64,000 nucleotides of DNA from positions 28,830 to 92,829 of the forward strand of contig JAGFIQ010000039.1 in the NCBI GenBank assembly GCA_024103495.1. Reading direction: 5' to 3'. The notes below the pieces were generated by a model that had not been told where the DNA came from, did not search any database, and was given only the letters and a program-made list of their open reading frames with translations. Positions 36,767-45,249 of this stretch are shown piece by piece (within the stretch, counting starts at the first letter, position 1; the number at the start of each line of letters is the position of its first letter). Made by a program: the position numbers and the translations under genes. This stretch comes from Aridibacter famidurans (GTDB lineage: Bacteria; Acidobacteriota; Blastocatellia; Pyrinomonadales; Pyrinomonadaceae).

Positions 36767-37381
36767 TCAAATCCTGGGGCGTTTCCCGCTGGCCGCTTCT
36801 TCGAGCTCTTCCGGCGTATTGACGTTGAGGAGCAGGCGATCGGCGTTCGCAAGTCCGGAATACTCGTCGAACGGCAAGGTCCGTGTTCGCAGCTTGTCCG
36901 TCAGGCTCGCGACGGCATTTGAAGCGGCCGGATCTTCCAGGATCCTGATCGCGACATCGAGAGCAGGATCTTTTCGGTAGGCGCCGAACAAAGGCTGGAG
37001 CCTGCCGTCCCTTTGAGCGGGGACCGCGCAGTCGGCGCCGGATAGCTCCAGCGCCTCTATGAGAAGCCTTGCGAGATCGGAGCCTGCAAAAGGGAGATCG
37101 CAGGCGGCGACGAACGCGATCTCGGAACCGCAGGCTTTCAACGCGGCGTGGATGCCCGCCAGCGCTCCCGCTTCCGGGAACTCGTCGCGGATAACGGGAA
37201 GTGCATCGGGGACTGCCGTTTCAGATCTTTTTGAGAGGACCACAGAAACGGATGTGGCGCCCGCTTCTCTCAAGGTACTCGCCGTCCGTTTGATGAGGGT
37301 CTCGCCCTCGAATTCGATCGACGCCTTGTCGCGGCCCATCCTGGAGGACGTTCCGCCGGCGAGTATGAAGGCTTCGAACAT
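36767..37381 (-). CDS. mobA: Molybdenum cofactor guanylyltransferase
   Basis: A 204-residue NTP-transferase converting Mo-molybdopterin to the guanine dinucleotide (MGD) used by DMSO-reductase-family enzymes such as formate dehydrogenase. The GTP loop is ILAGGTSSRMGRDKASIEF (residues 6-24), and FVAACDLPF the Mg-binding segment; NVNTPEELEE is the usual C-terminus. It groups with a 118-residue protein and fdhD on the same strand, separate from the MCD-type MocA at 9111-9719. Confidence 0.94.
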   Translation of the reverse strand: MFEAFILAGGTSSRMGRDKASIEFEGETLIKRTASTLREAGATSVSVVLSKRSETAVPDALPVIRDEFPEAGALAGIHAALKACGSEIAFVAACDLPFAGSDLARLLIEALELSGADCAVPAQRDGRLQPLFGAYRKDPALDVAIRILEDPAASNAVASLTDKLRTRTLPFDEYSGLANADRLLLNVNTPEELEEAASGKRPRI

Positions 37382-37418
37382 GTTACGGGTAGTGGTTCCG
37401 GGCCGGTCTTGAGCTTCG

Positions 37419-37775
37419 TCAAGTGCAGACTGCTTCGGGATTGGCGAAAGCGTCGAGATTGTCGGGATCGTCCTTGCGCGTCGGACAGGCGAAGTCCTTT
37501 TCGATCAGTATCTTGAGGCCGTTCGAGTCGCCCTCGATGCCGATCTTCTCGCCGGTCTCCGCCCATTCGCGTATCTCGCTCTCCGGGACCGTGACTGTCA
37601 CCGTTCCGTCTTCGAAAGAAGCTTCGATCCGGTCCGACCCTGCCTGAAGCCTGTAGGCGAAGCGCGAACCGCCGAAGTCCGTCGTCTCGGACACCGAGCC
37701 TTTCTCGGACAGTTCGGCGACCTCGCTCTTCAGCAATCTGAGCCGGATCGAATTTCCTCGGACACGCAGTTTCAT
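37419..37775 (-). CDS. Small conserved protein between mobA and fdhD
   Basis: A 118-residue soluble protein. The N-terminus MKLRVRGNSIRLRLLKSEVA looks like a compact beta-alpha unit, then TVTVTVPESEIREWAETGEK; the C-terminus has two Cys (DFACPTRKDDPDN and EAVCT). It resembles a small family seen near molybdopterin genes (possibly DUF7009), but I cannot name a function. Placement 38 bp upstream of mobA suggests a role in cofactor or metal handling; this is inference from context. Confidence 0.75.
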   Translation of the reverse strand: MKLRVRGNSIRLRLLKSEVAELSEKGSVSETTDFGGSRFAYRLQAGSDRIEASFEDGTVTVTVPESEIREWAETGEKIGIEGDSNGLKILIEKDFACPTRKDDPDNLDAFANPEAVCT

Positions 37776-37802
37776 CGCTTTGTAGTTTCAACGCTCCTGA
37801 TC

Positions 37803-37955
37803 TTCGCCCTCTCTGACAGTCGGCTACCGACACACTCGCTGGTTCTTCGTGCTGCTTCGCGTTTCTTTGTGGTTCGAAAGCGGCTGCAACCACGGAGGAA
37901 CACGAAGGAACACTAAGGCATTGGTCAATGGTCAATGGTCATTGATCATTGAAAC
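37803..37955. repeat. Intergenic repeat block: CGCCCTCTCTGACAG unit, inverted pair, GGTCAAT heptamers
   Basis: 37803-37835 matches the unit at 35274-35303. 37841-37875 (TTCTTCGTGCTGCTTCGCG) and 37889-37918 (AACCACGGAGGAACACGAAG) form an inverted pair. GGTCAAT heptamers at about 37922-37950 end next to the fdhD stop codon. Confidence 0.75.
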
Positions 37956-38797
37956 CCGCTTACTCTTTCCGCTCCCGCGTACACATTGTACCGACCGTCC
38001 CGCACGAATCCGACGAGCGTCATCCCGAACTCCTTCGCCAGTTCGACGGCGAGCGTCGAGGGCGGCCCGACTGCGAGAAGGATCGGGATCGAGGCCATCA
38101 GCGCTTTCTGAACAAGCTCGAAGCTCGCGCGGCCGCTGACCATCAGCACTGTCTCACTCAGGAATGTTTCGCCGTCAAGTAAGCGCGCTCCGATCACTTT
38201 GTCCAGAGCGTTATGCCTTCCGACGTCCTCGCGAATCTCGATGAGGCCGCCGTCCGCTCCGAAAAGCGCCGAGGCGTGAAGGCCTCCGGTTTGTTCGAAG
38301 ACATCCTGATGCCTGCGGAGCTTGTCAGGAAACGCGTTGATGAGCGCGCCGTCGATCCGAAAATCGCCGGGTTCGATCTTCTTCGCACCTGTGTAAAGCG
38401 CGTCGATCGAGCTCTTTCCGCATACGCCGCAACTGGAGGTCGTGTAGAAATGACGTTCGAGAGAATTCAGATCGATCTCGGTATCGTCCGACAGGTCCAG
38501 ACGGACCGTGTTCGTCTCGCCTTCGGTATCTTTCGGTCCGCAGTGCTTTATATTCTCGATCTGATCGGGCGAGGAGATGATGCCTTCGGTGAACAGGAAT
38601 CCGGCGGCGAGCTCGAAATCGTCGCCCGGCGTGCGCATCGTGATCGACACGGCGCGGTTCCGCCGGACGTCCCCGTCGAGAAAACCTACACGGATCTCGA
38701 GAGGCTCTTCGACGGCGAGCGAATCGGACGTGTCTTCGGACCTGTCATCCGAGACCTTCCTGACGGGAATCCTCGAAAATCCGTTTGTCTGCGGCAT
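37946..38797 (-). CDS. fdhD: Formate dehydrogenase sulfurtransferase FdhD
   Basis: A 283-residue protein that passes sulfur from IscS to the Mo centre of formate dehydrogenase, needed for activity. The key Cys pair is in TSSCGVCGKSSIDALYTG (about residue 122), and IREDVGRHNALDKVIG is the conserved nucleotide-binding segment; MVSGRASFELVQKALMA follows. Full length. It implies that the genome has an FdhF/FdnG-type formate dehydrogenase, often itself a selenoprotein. Confidence 0.95.
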   Translation of the reverse strand: MPQTNGFSRIPVRKVSDDRSEDTSDSLAVEEPLEIRVGFLDGDVRRNRAVSITMRTPGDDFELAAGFLFTEGIISSPDQIENIKHCGPKDTEGETNTVRLDLSDDTEIDLNSLERHFYTTSSCGVCGKSSIDALYTGAKKIEPGDFRIDGALINAFPDKLRRHQDVFEQTGGLHASALFGADGGLIEIREDVGRHNALDKVIGARLLDGETFLSETVLMVSGRASFELVQKALMASIPILLAVGPPSTLAVELAKEFGMTLVGFVRDGRYNVYAGAERVSGFQ

Positions 38798-39027
38798 CAG
38801 GGGAGTATTTTAGCAGAAGAAGCGGTCCGGGCCCGAAGATATGAACCGCAGAAACCGCAGAGAACGCAGGGAAGACCAAACGCGAAGGTCGCGAGGGTCG
38901 CAAGGGTCGCGACGGATGTCAGAACGAATGTGACCGATCGGTATTCTCAGTACTGTTGAAGAACGAAGTGGTTCGGAGAAACTGGTCAAAAGGATCTCCG
39001 CGTTCTCTGCGGTGAGATCTTCTCTCT
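38798..39027. repeat. Repeat remnants between fdhD and fahA
   Basis: Contains ACCGCAGAAACCGCAGAG-type repeats at 38843-38872 and AAGGTCGCG nonamers at about 38882-38918. The end carries a reverse-type copy (CGTTCTCTGCGGTGAGATC). No gene. Confidence 0.6.
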
Positions 39028-40350
39028 TTAACTAGCCGGAAGTACAACGCCGCGGCATTCACCAAACCCGATCCGTCGGAAACCTTCGCGCTCACAGAAG
39101 CCCTTCAGAATTATTTCGTCGTAGTCCTCCAGGAACTTCCGCGTCTCTCCCGAAGGCAGCTCGATCGGTTCCTTTCCGCCGAGGGTCATCTCCAACAGGC
39201 ATCCGCGTTCGCTGTCTTCCTTGCCCGAAACGGTCCCCGTCGCGATCAAGTCGCCCGTCTGAAGGTTGCAACCGTTCGAAGCGTGATGCGTCAGCATCTG
39301 GCCGACCGTCCAGAACAGGTCCTTCAGGTTCGAGCGGCTGATCAAATGCGGTTCGATCCCTTCGTCACGCATCTTCGCTGTCGAGATCAGCACGTCGAGC
39401 TTCACGTCGATCCCGCCCGATCCGGCATTCTCTTCGTCCGAAAGATACGGAAGCGGAGCGGGGTAGTCGTCTCCGCGGTCGAACGCGGGAACCCGGAAAG
39501 GCGCTAGCGCTTCCATCGTCACGACCGCCGGCGAGATCGTCGTCGCAAAGCTCTTTCCTAGGAAAGGCCCGAGGGGCTGATATTCCCAGCCTTGTATGTC
39601 GCGCGCGGACCAGTCGTTGACGAGGCAAAGGCCGAAGATGTGTTTCTCCGCGTCGGTGATATCGATCGTATCTCCCAGGTCGTTTCCCTTGCCGACGTAG
39701 AAACCCACTTCCATCTCGTAATCGAGTCTTCGCGAGGGCCCGAAAATCGGGGGCGCTTCGGGATCCGGTCGCCCTTGTCCTTTCGGGCGGATCACGTCTG
39801 TACCGGAAACGACTATCGACGAAGCGCGACCGTGGTAGCCGATCGGGACCCAGTTGTAGTTCGGGAGCAAGGGATTGTCAGGCCTGAAAAGCTTCCCGAC
39901 GTTCGTAGCGTGGAAGATCGAGCAGTAAAAATCGGTGTAATCTCCGATCTCGCACGGGATGTCGAACCGGACGCTTTTCGAATCGACCAGGTTCTTCTCG
40001 ACGATGCTCCGAGTCGCCTCGTCGCAGTCGTCTTTGAGTAGCGCGACCAGCCGCGCACGGAATGCCGAAAGCGTGTCAGGATCGATATCGAAAAGATTGC
40101 TTACCGCCGCGCCCTTCTGCAGTGTCCACGCTACGTCGGCGAGTTCTTCGGATGCGAATAATCCGTCCTCGCGACAGCGGGTCAGGTCGAGAACCTGATC
40201 GCCGATCAGCACGCCTATGCCTCCGTCGCCGTCCGCGCCGGAACGGTCGAAGTACACAAACGGCAGGTTCTGTATCGGGAAATCTGTGTCGGGATCGTTG
40301 GCGGAATCCACCCAGCTTCTGAGTGTCGAATCGTGTGTACTATTGATCAT
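39028..40350 (-). CDS. fahA: Fumarylacetoacetase
   Basis: A 440-residue hydrolase that splits fumarylacetoacetate to fumarate and acetoacetate, the last step of tyrosine degradation. The N-terminal SH3-like domain (NLPFVYFDRSG) precedes the catalytic domain with metal/active-site motifs YTDFYCSIFHATNVG, PIGYHGRASSIVVSGT, EMEVGFYVGKGN and NDWSARDIQGWEYQPLGPF. All key family blocks are present. It follows the other catabolic genes on the same strand with repeat DNA between. Confidence 0.95.
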   Translation of the reverse strand: MINSTHDSTLRSWVDSANDPDTDFPIQNLPFVYFDRSGADGDGGIGVLIGDQVLDLTRCREDGLFASEELADVAWTLQKGAAVSNLFDIDPDTLSAFRARLVALLKDDCDEATRSIVEKNLVDSKSVRFDIPCEIGDYTDFYCSIFHATNVGKLFRPDNPLLPNYNWVPIGYHGRASSIVVSGTDVIRPKGQGRPDPEAPPIFGPSRRLDYEMEVGFYVGKGNDLGDTIDITDAEKHIFGLCLVNDWSARDIQGWEYQPLGPFLGKSFATTISPAVVTMEALAPFRVPAFDRGDDYPAPLPYLSDEENAGSGGIDVKLDVLISTAKMRDEGIEPHLISRSNLKDLFWTVGQMLTHHASNGCNLQTGDLIATGTVSGKEDSERGCLLEMTLGGKEPIELPSGETRKFLEDYDEIILKGFCEREGFRRIGFGECRGVVLPAS

Positions 40351-40374
40351 AACTGCAATTTGAAAAGGAATTTA

Positions 40375-40537
40375 GCCACTGATAAAGGGGATGAACACGG
40401 ATATTTGAAACTGAGGATGATTCAATCAGGATCGCGAATTTCTACCTTTCGGAAACCGAGCGATAAAGGGAATTGAAGGCTGGTTTCAAAATGGATCGTG
40501 CATCCGCATATCCGTGTCCATCCCCTTCATCTGTGGC
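40375..40537. repeat. 30-bp inverted repeat pair upstream of fahA
   Basis: The left arm 40375-40404 (GCCACTGATAAAGGGGATGA...) and right arm 40508-40537 are complementary at 27 of 30 positions. About 100 bp lie between, with no ORF but with an inner pair TTGAAAC/GTTTCAA. The arm matches the family that brackets the ORFs at 42951-43481 and 56726-57148. Confidence 0.85.
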
Positions 40538-40551
40538 AAAAACTTCTTGTG

Positions 40552-41460
40552 CTAGCCATCGAGAATTCCGAGTGATTGAAGATCCGCGATCGGTTCCTCG
40601 AACGAGCACGAGCCGAACGAGTTGATCCCCTTCGCCCGGAGTGCCTCGATCTGGTAGACAGTCAGCACGTGCTCCTTCTGCCAGATCGCGTCGTTGTCCG
40701 AAAACTCGAATACTTCCTCGAACTCCTCTTCCATCACCTGCTCGAGCATTTCGGGCCTGTATCCTTCACGCGCAAAACCGGTCGCGAGGAACACGTTAAG
40801 GAATCCGTGCATCGTGCCGCTCGGGCTTTCCGGTTCGTAGGTCAGTGGCTTGAAACACCGGACGGGATGATGAAGGCCGGCGGTCGCCTTGAACGGCGTG
40901 TTTGCCGCGACGCAGGTTCGTATGAATCTGATCACGTCGTTCGCGGAAGGGAAAAGGTCGCTTGTCACGCCGCCGGTCCGGATCTTGGCTCTCTGCCGAT
41001 TTACCGCCAAAGCAGATATCGTTTCGGGAAGCGACTCGTTCAGGGGCAGCTCGAAATAGTTGGTGAGGTACTTCGGAAGCGCGGCCACCAACGCTTCGAT
41101 CTCGGATTCGGACTGCGCCTTCAGTTCAAGTGTGTCGATCCGCGCCTTGCCGGAGAATGCTTCGTTGAATTCGTCTATCGAATCGGCCGTCTCGCGAACG
41201 TCATCGGTCGCAAGTGCGCTGATCCGCCACTCGTCACCTTCTTCGCGCGGGAAAAAATCACGGGCGCTTTCGGTGAACTCGTCGAGCCTGTTTACCGGAC
41301 AAACGAACCGGCCGAGCATCCACCGGTAATTGCTGTTCCGGTATGTTGCGTAGTTGATGACAGACTCGGACATCGAAAGGCCCGCCGGCGGAAAAAGCCC
41401 TGCGTAGTCGATCGCTTCCGAAAGGAGTACCCGGATGGATTCTTTTACCTGTTCGCTCAT
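40552..41460 (-). CDS. Conserved protein of unknown function in the tyrosine catabolic cluster
   Basis: A 302-residue cytoplasmic protein with no signal peptide. The N-terminal EAIDYAGLFPPAGLSMSESV looks conserved and is followed by alternating strand/helix sequence (DTLELKAQSESEIEALVAAL; KIRTGGVTSDLFPSANDVIR; FKATAGLHHPVRC). TAGLHHPV with nearby His/Cys suggests a TIM-barrel-like enzyme or aldolase relative, but no family is recognised. Its place between hmgA and fahA, where a maleylacetoacetate isomerase could be expected, raises the question of whether it supplies a missing function. GGAGGA precedes its ATG. Confidence 0.78.
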   Translation of the reverse strand: MSEQVKESIRVLLSEAIDYAGLFPPAGLSMSESVINYATYRNSNYRWMLGRFVCPVNRLDEFTESARDFFPREEGDEWRISALATDDVRETADSIDEFNEAFSGKARIDTLELKAQSESEIEALVAALPKYLTNYFELPLNESLPETISALAVNRQRAKIRTGGVTSDLFPSANDVIRFIRTCVAANTPFKATAGLHHPVRCFKPLTYEPESPSGTMHGFLNVFLATGFAREGYRPEMLEQVMEEEFEEVFEFSDNDAIWQKEHVLTVYQIEALRAKGINSFGSCSFEEPIADLQSLGILDG

Positions 41461-41534
41461 TTTGGAGGAAGGCTAGATCAAGGCTAGATACTAGTTGAAA
41501 GGCCCTGCATATTCAAAGGCAGCGGCGGACAATG

Positions 41535-41564
41535 AAAATCCCGGCACGTGCGCACGCGCCGGGA
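41535..41564 (-). terminator. Hairpin after hmgA
   Basis: Read on the minus strand, TCCCGGC (41558-41564) and GCCGGGA (41539-41545) form a stem around a GC-rich loop, followed by TTTTC. It lies 19 bases after the hmgA stop and would reduce read-through into the 40552-41460 gene. Confidence 0.68.
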
Positions 41565-41582
41565 CCTGTCTCTTAACAAATA

Positions 41583-42863
41583 CTAGCCTTTGAAGTTCTT
41601 CTTGAGACCCTGCCAGACCTCGAAATACTCCTTCTGGAGCGAGTCGGACTGCATAGCGAACTGCGTGGGACTGATCACATAGCGCGATTCGAACATGAAC
41701 GCCATCGTGCCGGACAGCTTCTGCGGTTTCAACTCGGCGTTCGTCGCCTTTTCAAAAGCGTCCAGATCGGGCCCGTGGGCGGACATCTGGTTGTGGAGCG
41801 ATCCGCCTCCCGGGACAAAGCCCTCTTCCTTGGCGTCGTACTGCCCGTAGACCAAGCCCATATACTCGCTCATGAAGTTGCGGTGATACCACGGTGGACG
41901 GAACGTGTCTTCCATAACGAGCCAGCGCTCGGGGAAGATGACGAAATCGCAGTTCGCGACGCCGGGCTCGCCGGAGGGCGAGGTCATCACGGTGAAGATC
42001 GAAGGATCGGGATGGTCGAAAGAGATCGAACCGATAGTGTTGAATCGGCGAAGGTCGTATCGGTAAGGCGCGTAGTTGCCGTGCCAGCCGACGACATCGA
42101 GGGGCGAATGGCGCATCTTCGCAGACCAAAGGTTCCCGCCGAACTTGTTGACGAGTTCGAAATCGCCCTCGCGGTCTTCAAACCAGGCGACGGGCGTTTC
42201 AAAGTCTCTGGGATTCGCAAGGCCGTTGGCGCCGATTGGGCCAAGGTCCGGCAGCCTGAAATGGGCTCCGTAATTCTCGCAGATATAACCGCGCGCGACT
42301 CCGTCCGGCAATTCAACTCGGAATTTCAATCCGCGCGGAATGACCGCGATGTCGCCGGGGCCGATCTCGACGATCCCCATCTCGCTGAGGAAACGCACGC
42401 TGTTCATCTCGGCGACGATCAGCATCTCGCCGTCGGAGTTGAAGAAGAAGCGGTCCTTCATATCCCGGTTCGCGGCGAAGATATGCACCGCGATACCGGC
42501 TTGCGAAAAAGAGCTGCCGTTCCCGGCGATGGTGTTGAGTCCCTGGACGAAATCGGTCGGCTCGTCGGGGACCGGGAAGGGGTTCCAGCGGAGCTGGTTC
42601 GGGGTAGCTTCGGCCTCGTCGAACGTCGACCGGAGGTTGCCGTTGTCGATCCTCTCGAACGGGTCGTGCATAACGGAAGGACGTATGCGGTACTTCCAGG
42701 TCCGTTTGTTGAATGCGCGCGGAACTGTGAAAGCAGTACCGGAGAACTGCTCGGCGTAAAGACCGAGAGGCGCCTTCTGGGGTGAGTTGCGGCCGACGGG
42801 AAGCGCGCCTTCTACGGCTTCTGTGGCGAAGTCGTTGCCGAAACCTGTTTGATAATTGACCAT
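41583..42863 (-). CDS. hmgA: Homogentisate 1,2-dioxygenase
   Basis: A 426-residue Fe(II) ring-cleaving dioxygenase producing maleylacetoacetate. The N-terminus [20 protein letters not shown] is the family hallmark. The iron ligands are visible in [19 protein letters not shown] (His and Glu) and [12 protein letters not shown] (His). Length matches human/bacterial HGD (about 430-445). Located between the unknown 302-residue gene and the inserted secreted-protein gene, in the order expected for a tyrosine catabolic operon. Confidence 0.97.
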   Translation of the reverse strand: MVNYQTGFGNDFATEAVEGALPVGRNSPQKAPLGLYAEQFSGTAFTVPRAFNKRTWKYRIRPSVMHDPFERIDNGNLRSTFDEAEATPNQLRWNPFPVPDEPTDFVQGLNTIAGNGSSFSQAGIAVHIFAANRDMKDRFFFNSDGEMLIVAEMNSVRFLSEMGIVEIGPGDIAVIPRGLKFRVELPDGVARGYICENYGAHFRLPDLGPIGANGLANPRDFETPVAWFEDREGDFELVNKFGGNLWSAKMRHSPLDVVGWHGNYAPYRYDLRRFNTIGSISFDHPDPSIFTVMTSPSGEPGVANCDFVIFPERWLVMEDTFRPPWYHRNFMSEYMGLVYGQYDAKEEGFVPGGGSLHNQMSAHGPDLDAFEKATNAELKPQKLSGTMAFMFESRYVISPTQFAMQSDSLQKEYFEVWQGLKKNFKG

Positions 42864-42873
42864 AATCGAATTT

Positions 42874-43488
42874 AACAGGGATGAAGGGGATAAAGGGGGT
42901 TAAGGAACAAAACAAGAAAAACGAAGCGCGACAGAAAAAACGCGCGCAACTTATTGCGTGTCCCGTATTGTCAGCGAATCCAGACTGACAAGAACTTCGA
43001 CTACTCTGCTACGTTTCGTTAGATTCGGGACGTGGCGAAAGACAGCTTCAGGGTAATTAAGAACCTCAAGCCGGAGCCTGGCGACGTTTTGATCAGGGGG
43101 TTCCAGCCATATGATCTTTGAAATCTCACCAACTTCGCCCAAGTAAAAAACTGACCCAGCTACACCCAAATCGCCATTCGACACCGCCAAATAGTACCGA
43201 ACACTGCACTCAACTTCCGTTTCCGTCTCAGGTTCGCAGGTGCCTAATTCACCAATCGCAAACAATCGCAAGAATAGTCTCGATTGGATCGCTCTTGGCG
43301 GTTCCAGTTCGGTGATCTTAGCGTTATTCAGAATTTCAATGAGCAATTCATCCTTGATCCGCTCATTTGATAATTCCAAAAGATCTTGTCCGTGGACTGA
43401 AGACGCAAATACTACAAGAGAAAACACAGCATGTCCGAGAAGCACAATAACCGCTCTTCCCATCACCTTTATCCCCTTCATCCCTGTT
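42874..43488. repeat. Inverted-repeat pair bracketing an accessory ORF (23-bp arms)
   Basis: The left arm 42874-42896 (AACAGGGATGAAGGGGATAA...) and right arm 43466-43488 are perfect complements over 23 bases. Between them lies one ORF (42951-43481) whose ATG is inside the right arm. The unit sits between hmgA and hppD. Confidence 0.85.
42951..43481 (-). CDS. Small secreted protein in an inverted-repeat-bracketed insert
   Basis: A 176-residue (or 170 from ATG 43463) exported protein. The hydrophobic signal VMGRAVIVLLGHAVFSLVVF ends near SSVHGQ. The mature part has CEPETETEVECSVRYYLAVS and LGEVGEISKIIWLEPPDQ but no known domain. The first codons (MKGIK) are encoded by the right arm of the bracketing repeat, so the repeat donates a start codon; MGRAVIV may be the original start. 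Lower GC and different style from hmgA/hppD fit an inserted gene. Function unknown. Confidence 0.62.
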   Translation of the reverse strand: MKGIKVMGRAVIVLLGHAVFSLVVFASSVHGQDLLELSNERIKDELLIEILNNAKITELEPPRAIQSRLFLRLFAIGELGTCEPETETEVECSVRYYLAVSNGDLGVAGSVFYLGEVGEISKIIWLEPPDQNVARLRLEVLNYPEAVFRHVPNLTKRSRVVEVLVSLDSLTIRDTQ

Positions 43489-43493
43489 CCATA

Positions 43494-44606
43494 TTAAAGA
43501 TTCCCGCGGCGGCGCTGTTCCTCTTCTATCGAAACAAACAGGGCCTTGAAATTTCCCTTGCCGAAGCCCTTGCAGCCCTTTCTCTGAAGGATCTCGTAAA
43601 ACACCGTCGGCCTGTCCTCAACCGGCTTCGTGAAGATCTGGAGCAGATAGCCTTCCGGATCGCGGTCGACTAAAATGCCCAGCCTCTTCAGGTCCTCGAT
43701 GTCCTCGTCGATCTCGCCGACGCGATCCGGGATCTCTTCGTAGTATGTGTCGGGCACGCGCAGGAACTCGATGCCGTTGTTCTGCAGTTTTTCCACCGTG
43801 TGCAAAATGTCCTTGCACAGGAGCGCGACGTGCTGTACGCCCGCCGACTTGTAGTAGTCGATGTATTCCTGGATCTGGCTCTTGCCGCCCTTGCCTTCCG
43901 CAGGCTCGTTGATCGGGAACTTGATGTTGTGCCCGCCGTCCGACATCACGATCGACATAAGCGCCGAGTACTCGGTCGAAATGTCCTTGTCGTCGAACGT
44001 GATGTAGCGTTCGAAGCCCATAACCTCGCTGTAAAAATCGCACCAGTGATTCATCTTGCCGAGCTCGACGTTCCCGACAATGTGGTCCACGAGCTGGATC
44101 CCGACCTCATCGCCCGGAATGTTCTGCTCGGTGAATCCCGGCAGGAACGGGCCGGAGTAGTTGTGGCCGTTGTTCTTCGTGTTGTACGAGATCAATGAAT
44201 GGATCGTGTCGCCGTAGGTGTGGATCGCGGCGCGCCTGACGGTTCCGTTCTCGTCCTTCCAGTCGTGCGGTTCTATCGCGACCTTCGCGCCGCGCTTGAC
44301 CGCCTCGTTGAAAGCGAAGTCGGCGTCCTCGACCTGGAACGCGATGTCGCGCACTCCGTCGCCGTGGATCTTTATGTGCTCGGCGGCCGGATGATCGTCG
44401 GTCAGGGGTGTCGTGAACACGAAGTTCACTCGGTTCTGGCGCAGGACGTAACTGGTCGTATCGCGGTTCTTGGTCTCAAGGCCCGAATAGGCGATCCGAG
44501 AGAATCCGAACGCGTTGCGGTAGTAAAACTCCGCCTGCTTCGCATTGCCTACGTAAAATTCGACGTGATGTATCTTCTTTAGTCCTAATGGGTTCTGTTC
44601 TGACAT
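43494..44606 (-). CDS. hppD: 4-hydroxyphenylpyruvate dioxygenase
   Basis: A 370-residue Fe(II) dioxygenase converting 4-hydroxyphenylpyruvate to homogentisate. Two vicinal-oxygen-chelate domains are seen. The iron ligands are His in [12 protein letters not shown], His in [12 protein letters not shown] and Glu in [18 protein letters not shown], the diagnostic C-terminus. The N-terminus [18 protein letters not shown] is typical. Full length, so active. It shares strand with hmgA and fahA. Confidence 0.97.
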   Translation of the reverse strand: MSEQNPLGLKKIHHVEFYVGNAKQAEFYYRNAFGFSRIAYSGLETKNRDTTSYVLRQNRVNFVFTTPLTDDHPAAEHIKIHGDGVRDIAFQVEDADFAFNEAVKRGAKVAIEPHDWKDENGTVRRAAIHTYGDTIHSLISYNTKNNGHNYSGPFLPGFTEQNIPGDEVGIQLVDHIVGNVELGKMNHWCDFYSEVMGFERYITFDDKDISTEYSALMSIVMSDGGHNIKFPINEPAEGKGGKSQIQEYIDYYKSAGVQHVALLCKDILHTVEKLQNNGIEFLRVPDTYYEEIPDRVGEIDEDIEDLKRLGILVDRDPEGYLLQIFTKPVEDRPTVFYEILQRKGCKGFGKGNFKALFVSIEEEQRRRGNL

Positions 44607-44631
44607 AATATTGCCTCAAATAATCTTCGAT

Positions 44632-45249
44632 CTAAATATAGCCCCAAACCTCAGTACCTTCTTTAGAAAGACTCACCCAGCAGCCATCAAAGCTTCCGCA
44701 GGCTTCAACCGAAAACTCAACGATGTAAAACCAACTCTCCTTACGGTCTTCAGTTCTGCAAATAGCAATCGGAAAACCATAGTATTTGACTACGTCCTTC
44801 CAAGTCTTTATACCCTTCGGATACCCTACTTTTCTTTCTTTCTTCGCGAAAACGGTATCGAAAGACCTTTTGAATTCGTTGTCGGATGAGTTGGCTACCA
44901 AGATATCGAATCTCCTGTCTGCCGATCCAAACGTGACTCTTGCCGGGCTGTTCTCTCGGTCGATCGAGATTAGCTCGATTTCCGTGTCGCGGTTAAGGAT
45001 TCGACCATCGTATACGCTCCCATCAAAATTGCAGATGCTCTTCTCCGTGAAGATAATTCTGCTTGGCGAAACACGGGGAGCCGTTTCCTTAAGGAAGATC
45101 AGGTGATGCCTTAAATGAAACTTGTTCTCCTTGGGTATCTTGGTTTGACTGAACCCACTAACGCCAATTACGAGTAGAAGCGCCGAAATAGCAAGCGACC
45201 GGGAAGGTATTCCCCCACGCCTCCGTCTAACGGAGTCTCGATCATTCAT
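44632..45249 (-). CDS. Secreted protein of unknown function, coupled to the ORF6N gene
   Basis: A 205-residue protein from ATG 45249 (an earlier ATG at 45270 is possible). The basic leader RRRRGG precedes a hydrophobic stretch LAISALLLVIGVSGFSQ, giving a probable signal peptide. The mature domain has four Cys (SICNFDGS; ICRTED; EACGSFDGCWV) but no known family. The start overlaps the last 8 bases of the ORF6N gene, implying translational coupling. Base composition is lower in GC than neighbouring metabolic genes. Function unknown. Confidence 0.6.
   Translation of the reverse strand: MNDRDSVRRRRGGIPSRSLAISALLLVIGVSGFSQTKIPKENKFHLRHHLIFLKETAPRVSPSRIIFTEKSICNFDGSVYDGRILNRDTEIELISIDRENSPARVTFGSADRRFDILVANSSDNEFKRSFDTVFAKKERKVGYPKGIKTWKDVVKYYGFPIAICRTEDRKESWFYIVEFSVEACGSFDGCWVSLSKEGTEVWGYI

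Noticed and set aside
41775..42785. 336-codon open frame on the plus strand
   Set aside because: Antisense to hmgA, no motif, typical GC-driven shadow frame.
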